Assembly (NCBI RefSeq): GCF_026790065.1 | Contig: NZ_JALAMO010000020.1 | Span: forward strand, 1 to 53,522 | DNA length: 53,522 nt | Direction of reading: 5' to 3' | From: Bacillus sp. N13C7 | GTDB lineage: Bacteria > Bacillota > Bacilli > Bacillales > Bacillaceae | Shown here: piece by piece, positions 6,981-15,771 of the stretch | Layout of the letters: each line of letters begins with the position of its first letter | Position numbering within the stretch: the stretch's first letter is position 1 | Program-made: the position numbers and the translations under genes | Notes under the pieces: generated by a model | What the model was told of the DNA's origin: nothing | The model's database searches: none | What the model saw: the letters and a program-made list of their open reading frames with translations, nothing else

Positions 6981-7003
6981 GGCGTGGATAATATATCCAC
7001 GCC
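6981..7003 (+). other. Strong intergenic hairpin between dapH and ykuR
   Basis: A perfect 10-bp stem GGCGTGGATA/TATCCACGCC with a 3-nt loop sits in the 66-nt gap. It is followed only by TTATTCG, so it is at best a weak terminator; a 3'-end stabiliser or partial attenuator setting the dapH:deacetylase ratio is possible. Confidence 0.75.
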
Positions 7004-7029
7004 TTATTCGTATAGCAGGAGGAATGAAA

Positions 7030-8154
7030 ATGAAGAAAGAGGAGCTCATCGCAATCCGCAGAGATCTGCACCGTATACCGGAGCTTGGATTTCAGGAGTT
7101 CAAAACCCAGCAGTATTTATTAAATGTCTTGAAACAATATCCGCAAGACAGAATTGAAATTGAGAAATGGCGAACAGGGCTTTTTGTAAAGGTGAACGGG
7201 ACGGCGCCAGAAAAAATGCTGGCGTACAGAGCGGATATCGACGCACTTTCCATTGAAGAGCAGACAGGTCTTCCATTCGCATCAGAGCATCACGGCAACA
7301 TGCATGCCTGCGGACACGATTTGCATATGACGATTGCACTCGGCATTATTGACCATTTTGTTCACCATCCGGTCAAACATGATTTGCTCTTTCTGTTTCA
7401 GCCGGCAGAGGAAGGGCCTGGCGGTGCTGAACCTATGCTTGAGAGCGATGTACTAAAAAAGTGGCAGCCTGATTTCATCACGGCACTGCATATTGCTCCG
7501 GAGCTGCCTGTAGGCACGATCTCAACAAAAAGCGGCCTCCTTTTTGCGAATACCTCAGAGCTTGTCATCGATCTGGAAGGAAAAGGGGGACATGCAGCCT
7601 ATCCGCACTTAGCAGAGGATATGGTTGTAGCGGCAAGCACACTTGTCACCCAGCTGCAAACGATCATCTCTAGAAACACAGATCCGCTTGACAGTGCCGT
7701 TATTACGGTTGGTACCATTACCGGCGGTTCAGCGCAAAATATCATTGCGCAAACAGCTCATCTGGAAGGCACGATCCGCACGCTTTCTGAAGAATCAATG
7801 AAGAAGGTAAAGGAACGGATTGAGGATATAGTGAAAGGAATCGAAATCGGGTTCCGCTGCAAAGGAAAAGTCACATATCCTTCTGTGTATCACCAAGTTT
7901 ATAATACGAGCGGCCTGACAGAAGAATTTATGTCTTTTGTTGCTGAACATCAACTGGCAACAGTAATAGAAGCAAAAGAAGCAATGACTGGAGAGGATTT
8001 TGGCTACATGCTGAAAAAATATCCCGGCTTCATGTTCTGGCTTGGCGCTGATTCTGAACATGGGCTTCATCACGCAAAGCTGAACCCTGATGAAAATGCG
8101 ATAGAAACAGCGGTTAACGTGATGACAGGTTATTTTTCTGTTTATGCCAATTAA
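7030..8154 (+). CDS. ykuR: N-acetyldiaminopimelate deacetylase (M20 family)
   Basis: The 374-residue M20 metallopeptidase-type enzyme has the catalytic Asp in RADID (Asp69), the motif HACGHD (about 92-97) with metal-ligand residues, EEGPGG (about 130-135) and a late MTGEDFG. It removes the acetyl group from N-acetyl-L,L-diaminopimelate. I chose the second ATG, 7 nt after AGGAGG; the first ATG lies only 1 nt behind that site. Pairing with dapH gives two of the acetylase-branch steps; the aminotransferase gene (patA) is elsewhere. Confidence 0.92.
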   Translation: MKKEELIAIRRDLHRIPELGFQEFKTQQYLLNVLKQYPQDRIEIEKWRTGLFVKVNGTAPEKMLAYRADIDALSIEEQTGLPFASEHHGNMHACGHDLHMTIALGIIDHFVHHPVKHDLLFLFQPAEEGPGGAEPMLESDVLKKWQPDFITALHIAPELPVGTISTKSGLLFANTSELVIDLEGKGGHAAYPHLAEDMVVAASTLVTQLQTIISRNTDPLDSAVITVGTITGGSAQNIIAQTAHLEGTIRTLSEESMKKVKERIEDIVKGIEIGFRCKGKVTYPSVYHQVYNTSGLTEEFMSFVAEHQLATVIEAKEAMTGEDFGYMLKKYPGFMFWLGADSEHGLHHAKLNPDENAIETAVNVMTGYFSVYAN

Positions 8155-8215
8155 GTACAAATGAAAGAATAAAATTCCATGAATTGAACACTCTAATAAA
8201 CGGAGGTGTTCAATA

Positions 8216-8461
8216 ATGGCTAAAAAAATTGGAATTGAGCAATCGTTATCAGATGTAGAAGCTGCATTAAAAGAAAAAGGTTATGACGTTGTAATGATGA
8301 AAAGCCCTGCCGATGCAAAAGGCTGTGACTGCTGTGTCGTAACAGGTCTTGATAATAATGTGCAAGGGATAGCCGATACGGTAACACAAGCACCTGTCAT
8401 TACAGCTTCCGGGATGACTGCTGAAGAAATTTGCAGTGAAGTTGAAAGCAGAATTCAGTAA
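8216..8461 (+). CDS. ykuS: YkuS, UPF0180 family small protein
   Basis: An 81-residue protein with a Cys cluster K-G-C-D-C-C (about residues 37-42) followed by VVTGLDNN. It matches the UPF0180 family (YkuS), conserved in Bacillus with no known function. The Cys cluster might bind metal or form disulfides, which is only inference. Start ATG after CGGAGGTG. It follows the deacetylase by 61 nt and is closed by a two-way terminator. Confidence 0.88.
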   Translation: MAKKIGIEQSLSDVEAALKEKGYDVVMMKSPADAKGCDCCVVTGLDNNVQGIADTVTQAPVITASGMTAEEICSEVESRIQ

Positions 8462-8467
8462 ATGAAA

Positions 8468-8495
8468 AACCGAAGCAAACAGCTTCGGTTCTTTT
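8468..8495. terminator. Bidirectional terminator between ykuS and ykuT
   Basis: Stem AACCGAAGC/GCTTCGGTT with loop AAACA. T-rich DNA follows on the plus strand and a run of As precedes it (Ts on the minus strand), so it serves both converging genes. Confidence 0.85.
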
Positions 8496-8497
8496 AT

Positions 8498-9301
8498 TTA
8501 TTCTGTTTCTTTCGGAAAAGCGCGGTCAAGCGCGGTTTTTATTTCTTTTTTCAGCACTCGCTCGACCCGCCACTGTTCCATATTTTCTGTTTTGGCGATG
8601 ACTCTGATCACAATTTCAGAAGTTCCCAGTTCTTGAATCCCGATGACATTTGGGCCTTCTTTTATTTGGGGAAGAGCGGCTGCCGTTTCATCACATACTT
8701 GCTGTAAAATATGAATCATTTCATCAATGTCTCTTTCAGCCGGCACTTCAATATCAACCAGAGCCTGCATGGTTCCCCGGGAATGATTGCTTACGTTTGT
8801 AATGTTTCTGTTTGGGATGTAATGAAGTGTTCCATCAAAGCTGCGGATTTGAGTTGTCCTTAAGCCAACCTGCTCGACAATTCCGTTAAAGGTAGAAACC
8901 GTAATATAATCTCCGACATCCAATTGTTTTTCAAGCAAAATAAAAAAACCTGTCACGATGTCGCTGACAAGCCCTTGGGCACCAAATCCGACAGCCAGTC
9001 CTACGATTCCTGCTCCCGCTAAAAGAGCGCTTGGATCGTAATGAAATAAATCAAGAACCATGACGAAGAATATGAAAATCAATATGTAAGCAAATATGTT
9101 AAGAGTCAGGCTTCGCAGGGTATGTGCACGTCCGATAGACAAGCTGTTCTGCTCTTCGAATTTTGCAAACAGGTGTTTAATGATTTTCATGCCTAATGAT
9201 CGAACAATAAAATAGAGCAATATCATTATGACAAGTTTAATGAGCAGAACACCGGCATTTGTAATCAATCCCGCCCAATCGTATTGTTTAATAAAATCCA
9301 T
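8498..9301 (-). CDS. ykuT: YkuT, MscS-type mechanosensitive channel
   Basis: The 267-residue membrane protein has three N-terminal transmembrane segments; the pore-lining third helix is Gly/Ala-rich ([27 protein letters not shown] region, about 90-115), then a beta domain with [14 protein letters not shown], as in MscS channels. It should act as a small-conductance pressure-release valve in osmotic downshock. The ATG is preceded by AAAAGGAG; a longer reading frame upstream lacks a ribosome-binding site. Confidence 0.9.
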   Translation of the reverse strand: MDFIKQYDWAGLITNAGVLLIKLVIMILLYFIVRSLGMKIIKHLFAKFEEQNSLSIGRAHTLRSLTLNIFAYILIFIFFVMVLDLFHYDPSALLAGAGIVGLAVGFGAQGLVSDIVTGFFILLEKQLDVGDYITVSTFNGIVEQVGLRTTQIRSFDGTLHYIPNRNITNVSNHSRGTMQALVDIEVPAERDIDEMIHILQQVCDETAAALPQIKEGPNVIGIQELGTSEIVIRVIAKTENMEQWRVERVLKKEIKTALDRAFPKETE

Positions 9302-9420
9302 GTTGGAGCTCCTTTTCTGTAATGATTGCTGAATGTTGACATTCATTACCCTATACAAGAATATGTTAAACGTTTTATTCAAAATTGTCGAAGCCAAAGA
9401 CATGTATAATTTGTTAAAAA

Positions 9421-9449
9421 TTGACTCGGGAAATCTGCTCCTATATAAT
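9421..9449 (+). promoter_or_regulatory. ykuUV sigma-A promoter
   Basis: TTGACT (9421-9426), 17 nt and a perfect TATAAT (9444-9449). A 0A-like box TGTCGAA (9386-9392) lies 29 bp upstream of the -35; whether it matters is unknown. Confidence 0.78.
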
Positions 9450-9544
9450 GGGCATTGTGATGCTATTAACGGAAAATGGATAATCATCCTTTATTTTCAT
9501 GCGGATCCGGCATTTAAGCCAAACTATCAATTGGAGGGATACAT

Positions 9545-10087
9545 ATGGCAGAACGTATGGTAGGTAAACAGGCTCCTCGTTTTGAAATGGAAGCAGTCCT
9601 TGCAAGTAAAGAATTTGGCAAAGTAAGTCTTGAGGAAAACATGAAAAACGACAAATGGACAGTACTGTTCTTCTATCCAATGGACTTCACTTTTGTTTGT
9701 CCGACGGAAATTACTGCTATGTCTGACCGCTATGACGAATTCGAAGATCTTGATGCAGAAGTCATCGGGGTTTCTACTGATACAATCCATACTCATTTGG
9801 CGTGGATTCATACTGACCGAAAAGAAAACGGTCTTGGCCAGCTGAAATATCCGCTTGCTGCCGATACAAACCATGAGGTATCCCGTGAATATGGCGTATT
9901 AATCGAAGAGGAAGGTGTGGCCCTGCGGGGATTGTTTATTATCAATCCTGAAGGCGAGCTCCAATATCAGACTGTTTTCCATAACAACATTGGCCGTGAT
10001 GTTGATGAAACGCTTCGTGTTCTTCAAGCGCTGCAAACTGGCGGACTTTGCCCGGCCAACTGGAAGCCAGGCCAAAAAACACTTTAA
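9545..10087 (+). CDS. ykuU: YkuU, typical 2-Cys peroxiredoxin
   Basis: The 180-residue thioredoxin-fold peroxidase has its peroxidatic Cys52 in DFTFVCPTEI and a resolving Cys169 in GGLCPANW, the hallmark of AhpC/Prx1-type enzymes. It reduces peroxides using thioredoxin-like partners. The neighbouring ykuV encodes a CxxC thioredoxin-like protein that may be the reductant, which is an inference from position. ATG after GGAGGGATAC. A hairpin with weak T tract separates the two genes. Confidence 0.92.
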   Translation: MAERMVGKQAPRFEMEAVLASKEFGKVSLEENMKNDKWTVLFFYPMDFTFVCPTEITAMSDRYDEFEDLDAEVIGVSTDTIHTHLAWIHTDRKENGLGQLKYPLAADTNHEVSREYGVLIEEEGVALRGLFIINPEGELQYQTVFHNNIGRDVDETLRVLQALQTGGLCPANWKPGQKTL

Positions 10088-10107
10088 TACTTTCTAGAAC
10101 GAAAAAC

Positions 10108-10138
10108 GGTCTAACATATTCGTTAGGCCTTTCTGTTT
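10108..10138 (+). terminator. Partial terminator between ykuU and ykuV
   Basis: Stem GGTCTAAC/GTTAGGCC (one G-U pair) followed by TTTCTGTTT. The broken T run suggests attenuation rather than full stop. Confidence 0.6.
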
Positions 10139-10155
10139 AATAGGAGGGAAAAGCA

Positions 10156-10614
10156 ATGAAATTACGTCAGCCCATGCCTGAATTGACTGGGGAAAAAGCT
10201 TGGTTGAATGGTGAAGTAACAAGAGAGCAATTGATCGGAGAAAAGCCGACGCTTATTCATTTCTGGTCCATCAGTTGCCACTTGTGCAAAGAAGCGATGC
10301 CGCAAGTGAATGAATTTCGTGATAAATATAAAGAGCAACTGAATGTTGTAGCTGTGCATATGCCCCGTTCCGAAGATGATCTTGATCTCGAAAAAATTAA
10401 AGAAGTAGCAGATGAACACGACATCACTCAGCCGATTTTTGTCGACAGTGATCATGCTTTAACCGATGCATTTGAAAATGAATATGTGCCTGCATACTAT
10501 GTGTTTGATCAAACAGGACAGCTCCGTCACTTCCAAGCTGGGGGTAGCGGAATGAAAATGCTTGAAAAACGTGTCAACCGCGTTCTTGCTGAAACAGAAC
10601 AGGCAACAGAATAG
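10156..10614 (+). CDS. ykuV: YkuV, thioredoxin-like thiol-disulfide protein
   Basis: The 152-residue thioredoxin-fold protein has the active site S-C-H-L-C-K (Cys41, Cys44), cis-Pro region YVPAYYVF and no signal peptide or membrane anchor, so it is cytosolic. YkuV of B. subtilis has a solved structure and reduces disulfides. The protein ends ...LAETEQATE; from memory the 168 protein stops at ...AETE, four residues earlier. ATG after AGGAGGG. It lies in the ykuU operon, close to a peroxiredoxin it could recycle. Confidence 0.9.
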   Translation: MKLRQPMPELTGEKAWLNGEVTREQLIGEKPTLIHFWSISCHLCKEAMPQVNEFRDKYKEQLNVVAVHMPRSEDDLDLEKIKEVADEHDITQPIFVDSDHALTDAFENEYVPAYYVFDQTGQLRHFQAGGSGMKMLEKRVNRVLAETEQATE

Positions 10615-10624
10615 TTTTTCGTAA

Positions 10625-10651
10625 AAAAACCTGATCCCATCGGGTTTTTTT
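10625..10651 (+). terminator. Terminator after ykuV
   Basis: Stem AACCTGA/TCGGGTT (one T-G pair), loop TCCCA, then a run of Ts. Confidence 0.8.
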
Positions 10652-10654
10652 ATT

Positions 10655-11064
10655 TGTACAAGAAAGCAATCGCAGAAGAGTAAGAGGCTTATTTTTCCAA
10701 ATTTGGATATAAGATATGTGGATTTTCCTGCTTAAGGGGCTAAATAAACGCTATTTTTTTATGTTTTTCTTCAAAATTAGATATATTTCATATTCCAGAA
10801 CTCGAAAATTGTAGATATTACACTAAATTTCATTAAAGAAGTAAGTAAAATATATATTTTCAACATTATACCAATTCAATTTGAAAGACCTTTGATCCCT
10901 TGTGAATAAAGGACTCTTTTGAAAAATAAAACATTTTCAGAAAATAAGGAATTTTTCATAGAGTAAATATAATAGTAAAATGCTAAAATAATAGTTGATA
11001 AAATTACTTTTGTAATCTAATATCTTAATAAAGATGTTAATTCTGATAGGGGGTACATTGAGGA
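10655..11064 (+). other. A+T-rich rok leader region
   Basis: About 410 nt without a gene. It is very A+T-rich, especially 10800-11050. TTGATA (10995-11000), 17 nt and TAATAT (11018-11023) is the best promoter candidate for rok; a TATAAT at 10968-10973 lacks a -35. Rok is known to repress its own gene and to prefer A+T-rich DNA, so this region probably includes its operator. I found no small ORF with a ribosome-binding site. Confidence 0.55.
10995..11023 (+). promoter_or_regulatory. Candidate rok promoter
   Basis: TTGATA, 17 nt, TAATAT; predicted start about 35 nt before the rok ATG. Confidence 0.55.
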
Positions 11065-11649
11065 ATGTTTAATGAAAGAGAAGCTTTGCGCTTGCGGTTA
11101 GAACAATTAAATGAAGCTGAAGTGAAAGTCATTCGTGAATATCAAATCGAACGTGATAAAATATACGCAAAGTTAAGAGAGCTGGACAGAAATGGAAGCC
11201 CTTCCGAAATCAAAAAGGATTTCCGTTCTGAAAGAAAAACGGACTCTCTGCCGGTTCTCGCTGAGCTTGCGGCTCAGGAAATCAGAAGCTATCAGCCGCA
11301 GTCACAGCAGCAGTCCGTCCAGCCTCAGCTTCAATCAATTTCCTCTCTTCCTGCCGGTATACCAGACGGATCAACACGAAGAAGAAGAGGAACGGCAAGA
11401 CCGGGATCAAAAGCAGCTAAGCTGCGTGAAGCTGCTATTAAAACGTTAAAACGCCACAACGCGGCGATTAAGAGCTCGGAGCTTCAAAAAGAGATTGAAA
11501 AAGAAAGCGGTCTTGAAATCCCTAATATGACAACGTTTATGCAAAGCTTAATTAAAATGTACCCGGAAGTGAAAAAGCCGTATCGCGGCCAGTACATTTT
11601 AGAGGGCGAAATCGAATCAACTGAATCTGCAGAATCAGCTGATGAATAA
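11065..11649 (+). CDS. rok: Rok, nucleoid-associated repressor of competence and A+T-rich genes
   Basis: The 194-residue protein has an N-terminal coiled coil (about 1-45) for oligomerisation, a Gln/Ser-rich neutral linker (about 80-105, SYQPQSQQQSVQPQ) and a basic linker plus C-terminal winged helix (about 110-185; RRRRGTARPGSKAAKLREAA) that binds the minor groove of A+T-rich DNA. Rok represses comK and silences acquired genes. The C-terminal tail ESTESAESADE appears a few residues longer than in 168, through a repeat of a Glu-Ser unit. The ATG has a long spacing to GGGGG (11 nt) and GAGG only 1 nt upstream. Confidence 0.93.
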   Translation: MFNEREALRLRLEQLNEAEVKVIREYQIERDKIYAKLRELDRNGSPSEIKKDFRSERKTDSLPVLAELAAQEIRSYQPQSQQQSVQPQLQSISSLPAGIPDGSTRRRRGTARPGSKAAKLREAAIKTLKRHNAAIKSSELQKEIEKESGLEIPNMTTFMQSLIKMYPEVKKPYRGQYILEGEIESTESAESADE

Positions 11650-11659
11650 ACATTACAGA

Positions 11660-11695
11660 AAAACTGCTTGGCATGATGCTCAAGCAGTTTTTTAT
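11660..11695. terminator. Bidirectional terminator between rok and yknT
   Basis: Stem AACTGCTTG/CAAGCAGTT with T runs in both directions, reaching the yknT stop codon on the minus strand. Confidence 0.85.
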
Positions 11696-12657
11696 TGAGG
11701 TTTTTTATGTGAAGATTTGTTTTCTTTCTCGAGATTAAGCTTATACACCCACTTTTGATAAGGCTTTTCTTCAGCAGCTCTGTTTTTCAGTTCTTCGATT
11801 TTATGGCTCATGGCCTGATCAGTTGATTGGGCGCGGGCGAGCTGCTTTTGAAGCGCATGTATCTGTTGGGTGACATCTTCAAGTATGGTTTCTACATGGT
11901 TTGGCTGCGTGAAGACCGCTGGAGCTTCTTCTGCCGTTTTTTCTTTTTGTTTCGTGCCGCCATCAATATCGGCAAAATGAGAAGCAATCCAGGCATCGCT
12001 TTCATCAAGCTGGCGTTTATACGATATAATAGTTTCGTGAAATAATTTTTCTTTCGTTTTTTCTATTTCGAGCAGTCTTTCTTTCGTTTCTATAATTCGA
12101 TCTTTCATATGGTCAACTTCTATTTTAATATGTTTTAGCTGATATTCTTTTTCTACCATTTGCTCTTTTAGACGGCCGTTTTCGTCTTTAATCATTTCGG
12201 TTTGCTGTTTTGCCTGAAGCAGCGCGTCTTGTTCCTGCTTAATAGAGGCCTGAAGCTGGCTGATTCGTTTATGCAAATTTTTATTTTCTTCTTCAATTTT
12301 GATTTTAGCTATATAAAGCTTATGTTTTTCTTCAATTTCGGCTTTGCGTTTGTAGGTTTCTGCAGAAAGAAGCTCCTGCAAAGCAACGATTTTATCAAGC
12401 AGCTCAGCTCTTATGTGGTGCAGGGTTTGGCTGGTGTGGGAGGCGTTTTTTTCTTTCGTTGACATTTGTGTTAATTCGGCAGACAACTGCTGGAGTTTTT
12501 CTTTCATATCGTTATTTTCTTTGAGCAGTTTGTTATTTTTCTGATGGAAGTAGCTTGCTTCAAGTTCGGCAATAAGCTTATGGCATCTTGATAGCTCTGA
12601 TTTTAAATATAGGTTCTCCTGAGACACGTCGTGGAAAAAAGGACCTGATCTTTTCAT
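11692..12657 (-). CDS. yknT: YknT, long coiled-coil protein, probably sporulation-specific
   Basis: The 321-residue protein is almost entirely alpha-helical coiled coil (about residues 15-260), rich in Lys, Glu, Gln and Leu heptads, with no signal peptide or membrane segment. It matches B. subtilis YknT, described as expressed in the mother cell under sigma-E; function unknown. I chose the ATG with GAGGGAG 8 nt upstream; the earlier in-frame ATG (12675) has no ribosome-binding site. It runs opposite to its neighbours rok and mobA. Confidence 0.82.
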   Translation of the reverse strand: MKRSGPFFHDVSQENLYLKSELSRCHKLIAELEASYFHQKNNKLLKENNDMKEKLQQLSAELTQMSTKEKNASHTSQTLHHIRAELLDKIVALQELLSAETYKRKAEIEEKHKLYIAKIKIEEENKNLHKRISQLQASIKQEQDALLQAKQQTEMIKDENGRLKEQMVEKEYQLKHIKIEVDHMKDRIIETKERLLEIEKTKEKLFHETIISYKRQLDESDAWIASHFADIDGGTKQKEKTAEEAPAVFTQPNHVETILEDVTQQIHALQKQLARAQSTDQAMSHKIEELKNRAAEEKPYQKWVYKLNLEKENKSSHKKPQ

Positions 12658-12687
12658 TCGAACCAACTCCCTCATGATGTTAACACT

Positions 12688-12716
12688 ACAATATGCAAAT
12701 ACTGAACAGCTATTCC
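12688..12716 (-). promoter_or_regulatory. Possible sigma-E promoter of yknT
   Basis: On the minus strand GGAATAGC, 13 nt, CATATTGT resembles the sigma-E pattern (ATA-type -35, CATACANT-type -10). The -10 has three differences, so confidence is modest. Confidence 0.4.
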
Positions 12717-12792
12717 TCTTTAATAAACAGACAAGCAGTGGCGTCGGGGCCTTGCTTTTGCTATGCTTTTAACGAACTAGAGGTGAGATGAT

Positions 12793-13392
12793 ATGGAGCA
12801 GATCAATGTACTGCTGGCAGGAGGAGCCTCACGACGCTTCGGAGAACCGAAGGCGTTTGTGAATTGGAGAGGCAGGATGTTTTACGAATGGGCTAAAATG
12901 GCGCTTGGAGAACATGCGGTTATCATCAGCCGTCCTGAGTTTATTGATAGATTTCAAGAAAATGGCGAAACCGAAGTGTATCCAGATGCTGAGCCGTTTC
13001 AAGGAATGGGGCCTTTGGCTGGTATATATACCGCTTTTAAAAAGACAGACGGTGATCTTTATACTGTTCTTTCCTGTGACACGCCACTGATACAAAGAAG
13101 GACCATGCTGGAGCTCAAGCGTCTGATGACTGACGGAACAGATGCGGTCGTCCCGGTTTCAGACGGACGAGAGCAGCCATTGATTGCAATTTACCATAAA
13201 AGAATCATGCCCATTCTATATGATCAGCTTTCTGAGAAGAGATTAAGAATATCAGATTTTTTAGGCCGAATTTCAGTTCGTTATATACAGGCTGAAGAAA
13301 TTGGGGCAAATCCGGCTGAGTTTATCAACATTAATACACGGGATGATTTTAACTGTTTGGAAGAAAAAACGGACTCCTTCAGATGGGACTGA
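12793..13392 (+). CDS. mobA: MobA, molybdenum cofactor guanylyltransferase
   Basis: The 199-residue nucleotidyltransferase has the GTP-binding signature LLAGGASRRFGEPKAF (residues 7-22) and a metal-binding Asp in VLSCDTPLI (about 94-102). It transfers GMP to molybdopterin to make the guanine dinucleotide cofactor. It is the first gene of a six-gene cofactor operon; the next gene starts 49 nt downstream. ATG after AGAGGTGAG. Confidence 0.92.
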   Translation: MEQINVLLAGGASRRFGEPKAFVNWRGRMFYEWAKMALGEHAVIISRPEFIDRFQENGETEVYPDAEPFQGMGPLAGIYTAFKKTDGDLYTVLSCDTPLIQRRTMLELKRLMTDGTDAVVPVSDGREQPLIAIYHKRIMPILYDQLSEKRLRISDFLGRISVRYIQAEEIGANPAEFININTRDDFNCLEEKTDSFRWD

Positions 13393-13441
13393 GGGGGCAA
13401 AAACATGTTAAGATGACATAAAAGATAAGGAGAACAGTTTG

Positions 13442-14461
13442 ATGGAGGAGCGTTATTCACGGCAAATCAGATTTAAGCAAATAGGCGAAGTAGGCCAGAA
13501 AAAACTGGGAGACAGCCATGTGCTGGTTGTCGGAGCTGGGGCGCTTGGGACTGCAGGTGCTGAAGGGCTTTCGAGAGCTGGGGTCGGTACCATTACCATT
13601 ATTGACCGTGACTATGTGGAGTGGAGCAACCTGCAAAGGCAGCAGCTTTATAACGAAAGCGATGCCAAGCTCCGTATGCCGAAAGCTATGGCTGCTAAAG
13701 AGCATCTATCTGCCATTAACAGCGGAATACATATTGAGGCGCATGTTGCCGAAGGAACAGCCGAAACGCTTGAGCCGCTGATTGAAAAGGCAGATGTCGT
13801 GCTCGACGCGACAGATAATTTTGAAACCCGCATGCTGATCAATGATCTAGCCCAGAAAACAAAGACACCGTGGGTCTATGGCGCTTGTGTAAGCAGTCAG
13901 GGGATGTTCATGACGATTATGCCGGGAGAAACCCCTTGTCTATCCTGTCTGTTTGAGCAAATTCCTGTCGGCGGGGCGACGTGTGATACGGCCGGCATTA
14001 TTCCGCCTGCTGTGCATATCGTGTCTGCCTATCAGCAGGCTGAGGCTTTAAAGCTGTTAACCGGCCAAACAGACGCCGTACAGCGAGGTTTTGTGACATT
14101 CGATGTCTGGAACAACTCACATATGAAGATTAACGTTGATCATGTACGCCGTGAGGATTGCCCGTCTTGCGGAGCACATGCGGTTTATCCTTATCTCCAA
14201 GACTGGAACACACCCAAAGCCGCTGTACTGTGCGGCCGTGATACAGTTCAGGTAAGGTCGGAATCATTAAAAAGAATTCCGAAACAGGAGCTTATCAAGC
14301 GGCTGAAAACAATCGGCAAGGTTGAGGCCAATGCGTTTTTGCTGCATATTTTTTACGAAGATTTCAGAATCGTCATTTTCAATGACGGACGGGCGCTTGT
14401 GCATGGAACAAATGATGTGAAGGAAGCCAATTCCGTGTTGGCAAGAGTAATTGGATTGTAA
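13442..14461 (+). CDS. moeB: MoeB, molybdopterin synthase (MoaD) adenylyltransferase
   Basis: The 339-residue ThiF/MoeB-type E1-like enzyme has the ATP loop [13 protein letters not shown] (about 30-42), the zinc pairs CLSC (near 165) and CPSC (near 240), and a TCDTAG Cys (near 183). It adenylates the C-terminal Gly of MoaD, encoded at the end of the operon. A C-terminal segment of about 85 residues extends past the catalytic core and lacks a rhodanese Cys loop. I chose ATG 8 nt after AAGGAGA over an adjoining TTG. Confidence 0.9.
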   Translation: MEERYSRQIRFKQIGEVGQKKLGDSHVLVVGAGALGTAGAEGLSRAGVGTITIIDRDYVEWSNLQRQQLYNESDAKLRMPKAMAAKEHLSAINSGIHIEAHVAEGTAETLEPLIEKADVVLDATDNFETRMLINDLAQKTKTPWVYGACVSSQGMFMTIMPGETPCLSCLFEQIPVGGATCDTAGIIPPAVHIVSAYQQAEALKLLTGQTDAVQRGFVTFDVWNNSHMKINVDHVRREDCPSCGAHAVYPYLQDWNTPKAAVLCGRDTVQVRSESLKRIPKQELIKRLKTIGKVEANAFLLHIFYEDFRIVIFNDGRALVHGTNDVKEANSVLARVIGL

Positions 14462-14478
14462 CAACAGGAGGGGTCAGA

Positions 14479-15771
14479 ATGCTGGAGAAAAGAACACCGA
14501 TACCGGTGGACGAGGCAGTTCGGCGTGTCAGCCATTTTCAAAAACAAGGGGAAACAGAATGGGTGGCGCTTGAAGACAGCCTCCATCGATGTTTAGCTGA
14601 AGATGTAACAGCAGATCACCACGTACCCGCGTTTGACCGTTCGCCATACGACGGTTTTGCTGTCAGAGCGTGCGATACGGCTAAAGCTTCACGTGAGAAC
14701 CCAGTTCGGTTTGAGGTTATTGACCATATAGGAGCGGGGGCTGTATCTGAAAAAGAACTTGGCCCGTTTCAGGCCGTGCGGATTATGACTGGCGCGCAAA
14801 TCCCTGAAGGAGCAGATGCTGTCGTCATGATTGAGCTGACTCAAACCTTTGAGGAGAACGGACAAGCGTTTATGACTTTAAAACGCCGCTTCCAGACGGG
14901 AGATAATATTTCAAAAACTGGTGAAGACGCTCAAAAAGGGAGTGTTTTATTGAGAAAGGGCACCCGGGTGACACCGGGAGTGACTGCGCTTTTGGCAACC
15001 TTCGGATACGCGTCTGTGCCTGTTGTGAGAAAACCTGTTGTCGGGATTATCGCAACCGGTACCGAATTGCTGAATGTCAGTGATCCGCTGGAGCCGGGGA
15101 AAATCCGCAACAGCAATGCCAGTATGGTGTATGCGCAAGTGATAGAAGCAGGCGGATTGCCGCTTTATTTAGGAAAAATTTCTGATGATCTGGATAAAAG
15201 CTTTGCCGCGGTCAAAGAGGCGATAAAAAAAGTTGATTTCCTGATTACAACCGGCGGCGTGTCAGTGGGTGATTTTGACTTTTTGCCTGCGATCTATGAA
15301 AAACTCGGAGCGGACGTGCTGTTTAATAAAGTAGCCATGCGCCCGGGCAGCGTGACGACGGTGGCGCATGCAAACGATATGCTGCTGTTTGGCCTTTCGG
15401 GTAATCCGTCGGCATGCTATGTCGGCTTTGAACTGTTTGTCAAACCGATGATCCAGACATGGCTTCTCAATGAAAAACCGCATTCGATTTGTGCGGAGGC
15501 CGTTTTGACCAAGGATTTTCCAAAGCCGAACCCATTTACCCGATTTGTTCGTGCTTTCGTGTATCATCAGGAAGGAAAACTGTTGGCGGCACCCGTCGGA
15601 TTAGATAAATCCAGCTCCGTCACGTCACTTGCAGAAGCAAATGCGTTTATCATTCTGCCGGGCGGCACGAGAGGGTATGAATCAGGCAGGACGGTTCAAG
15701 TGCTGCTCATCAGAGAAGAGAATGGAAGTGAGTGGCCTTGGTCTGTCCTTTCCCGATCGTCCAAGTTGTAG
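14479..15771 (+). CDS. moeA: MoeA, molybdenum insertase
   Basis: The 430-residue protein has the MoeA domain order: an N-terminal swapped domain with SPYDGFA (about 54-60), a MoCF-binding domain with TTGGVSVGDFD (about 256-266) and MRPG...FGLSGNPSAC (about 288-315), and a C-terminal beta domain. It inserts molybdate into adenylated molybdopterin. It starts 17 nt after moeB with GGAGGGG as ribosome-binding site, and its last 40 nt overlap mobB in another frame. Confidence 0.92.
   Translation: MLEKRTPIPVDEAVRRVSHFQKQGETEWVALEDSLHRCLAEDVTADHHVPAFDRSPYDGFAVRACDTAKASRENPVRFEVIDHIGAGAVSEKELGPFQAVRIMTGAQIPEGADAVVMIELTQTFEENGQAFMTLKRRFQTGDNISKTGEDAQKGSVLLRKGTRVTPGVTALLATFGYASVPVVRKPVVGIIATGTELLNVSDPLEPGKIRNSNASMVYAQVIEAGGLPLYLGKISDDLDKSFAAVKEAIKKVDFLITTGGVSVGDFDFLPAIYEKLGADVLFNKVAMRPGSVTTVAHANDMLLFGLSGNPSACYVGFELFVKPMIQTWLLNEKPHSICAEAVLTKDFPKPNPFTRFVRAFVYHQEGKLLAAPVGLDKSSSVTSLAEANAFIILPGGTRGYESGRTVQVLLIREENGSEWPWSVLSRSSKL

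Noticed and set aside
10889..10920. Imperfect stem CCTTT/AAAGG followed by Ts upstream of rok.
   Set aside because: A 5-bp stem with a 13-nt loop is too weak to count as a terminator.
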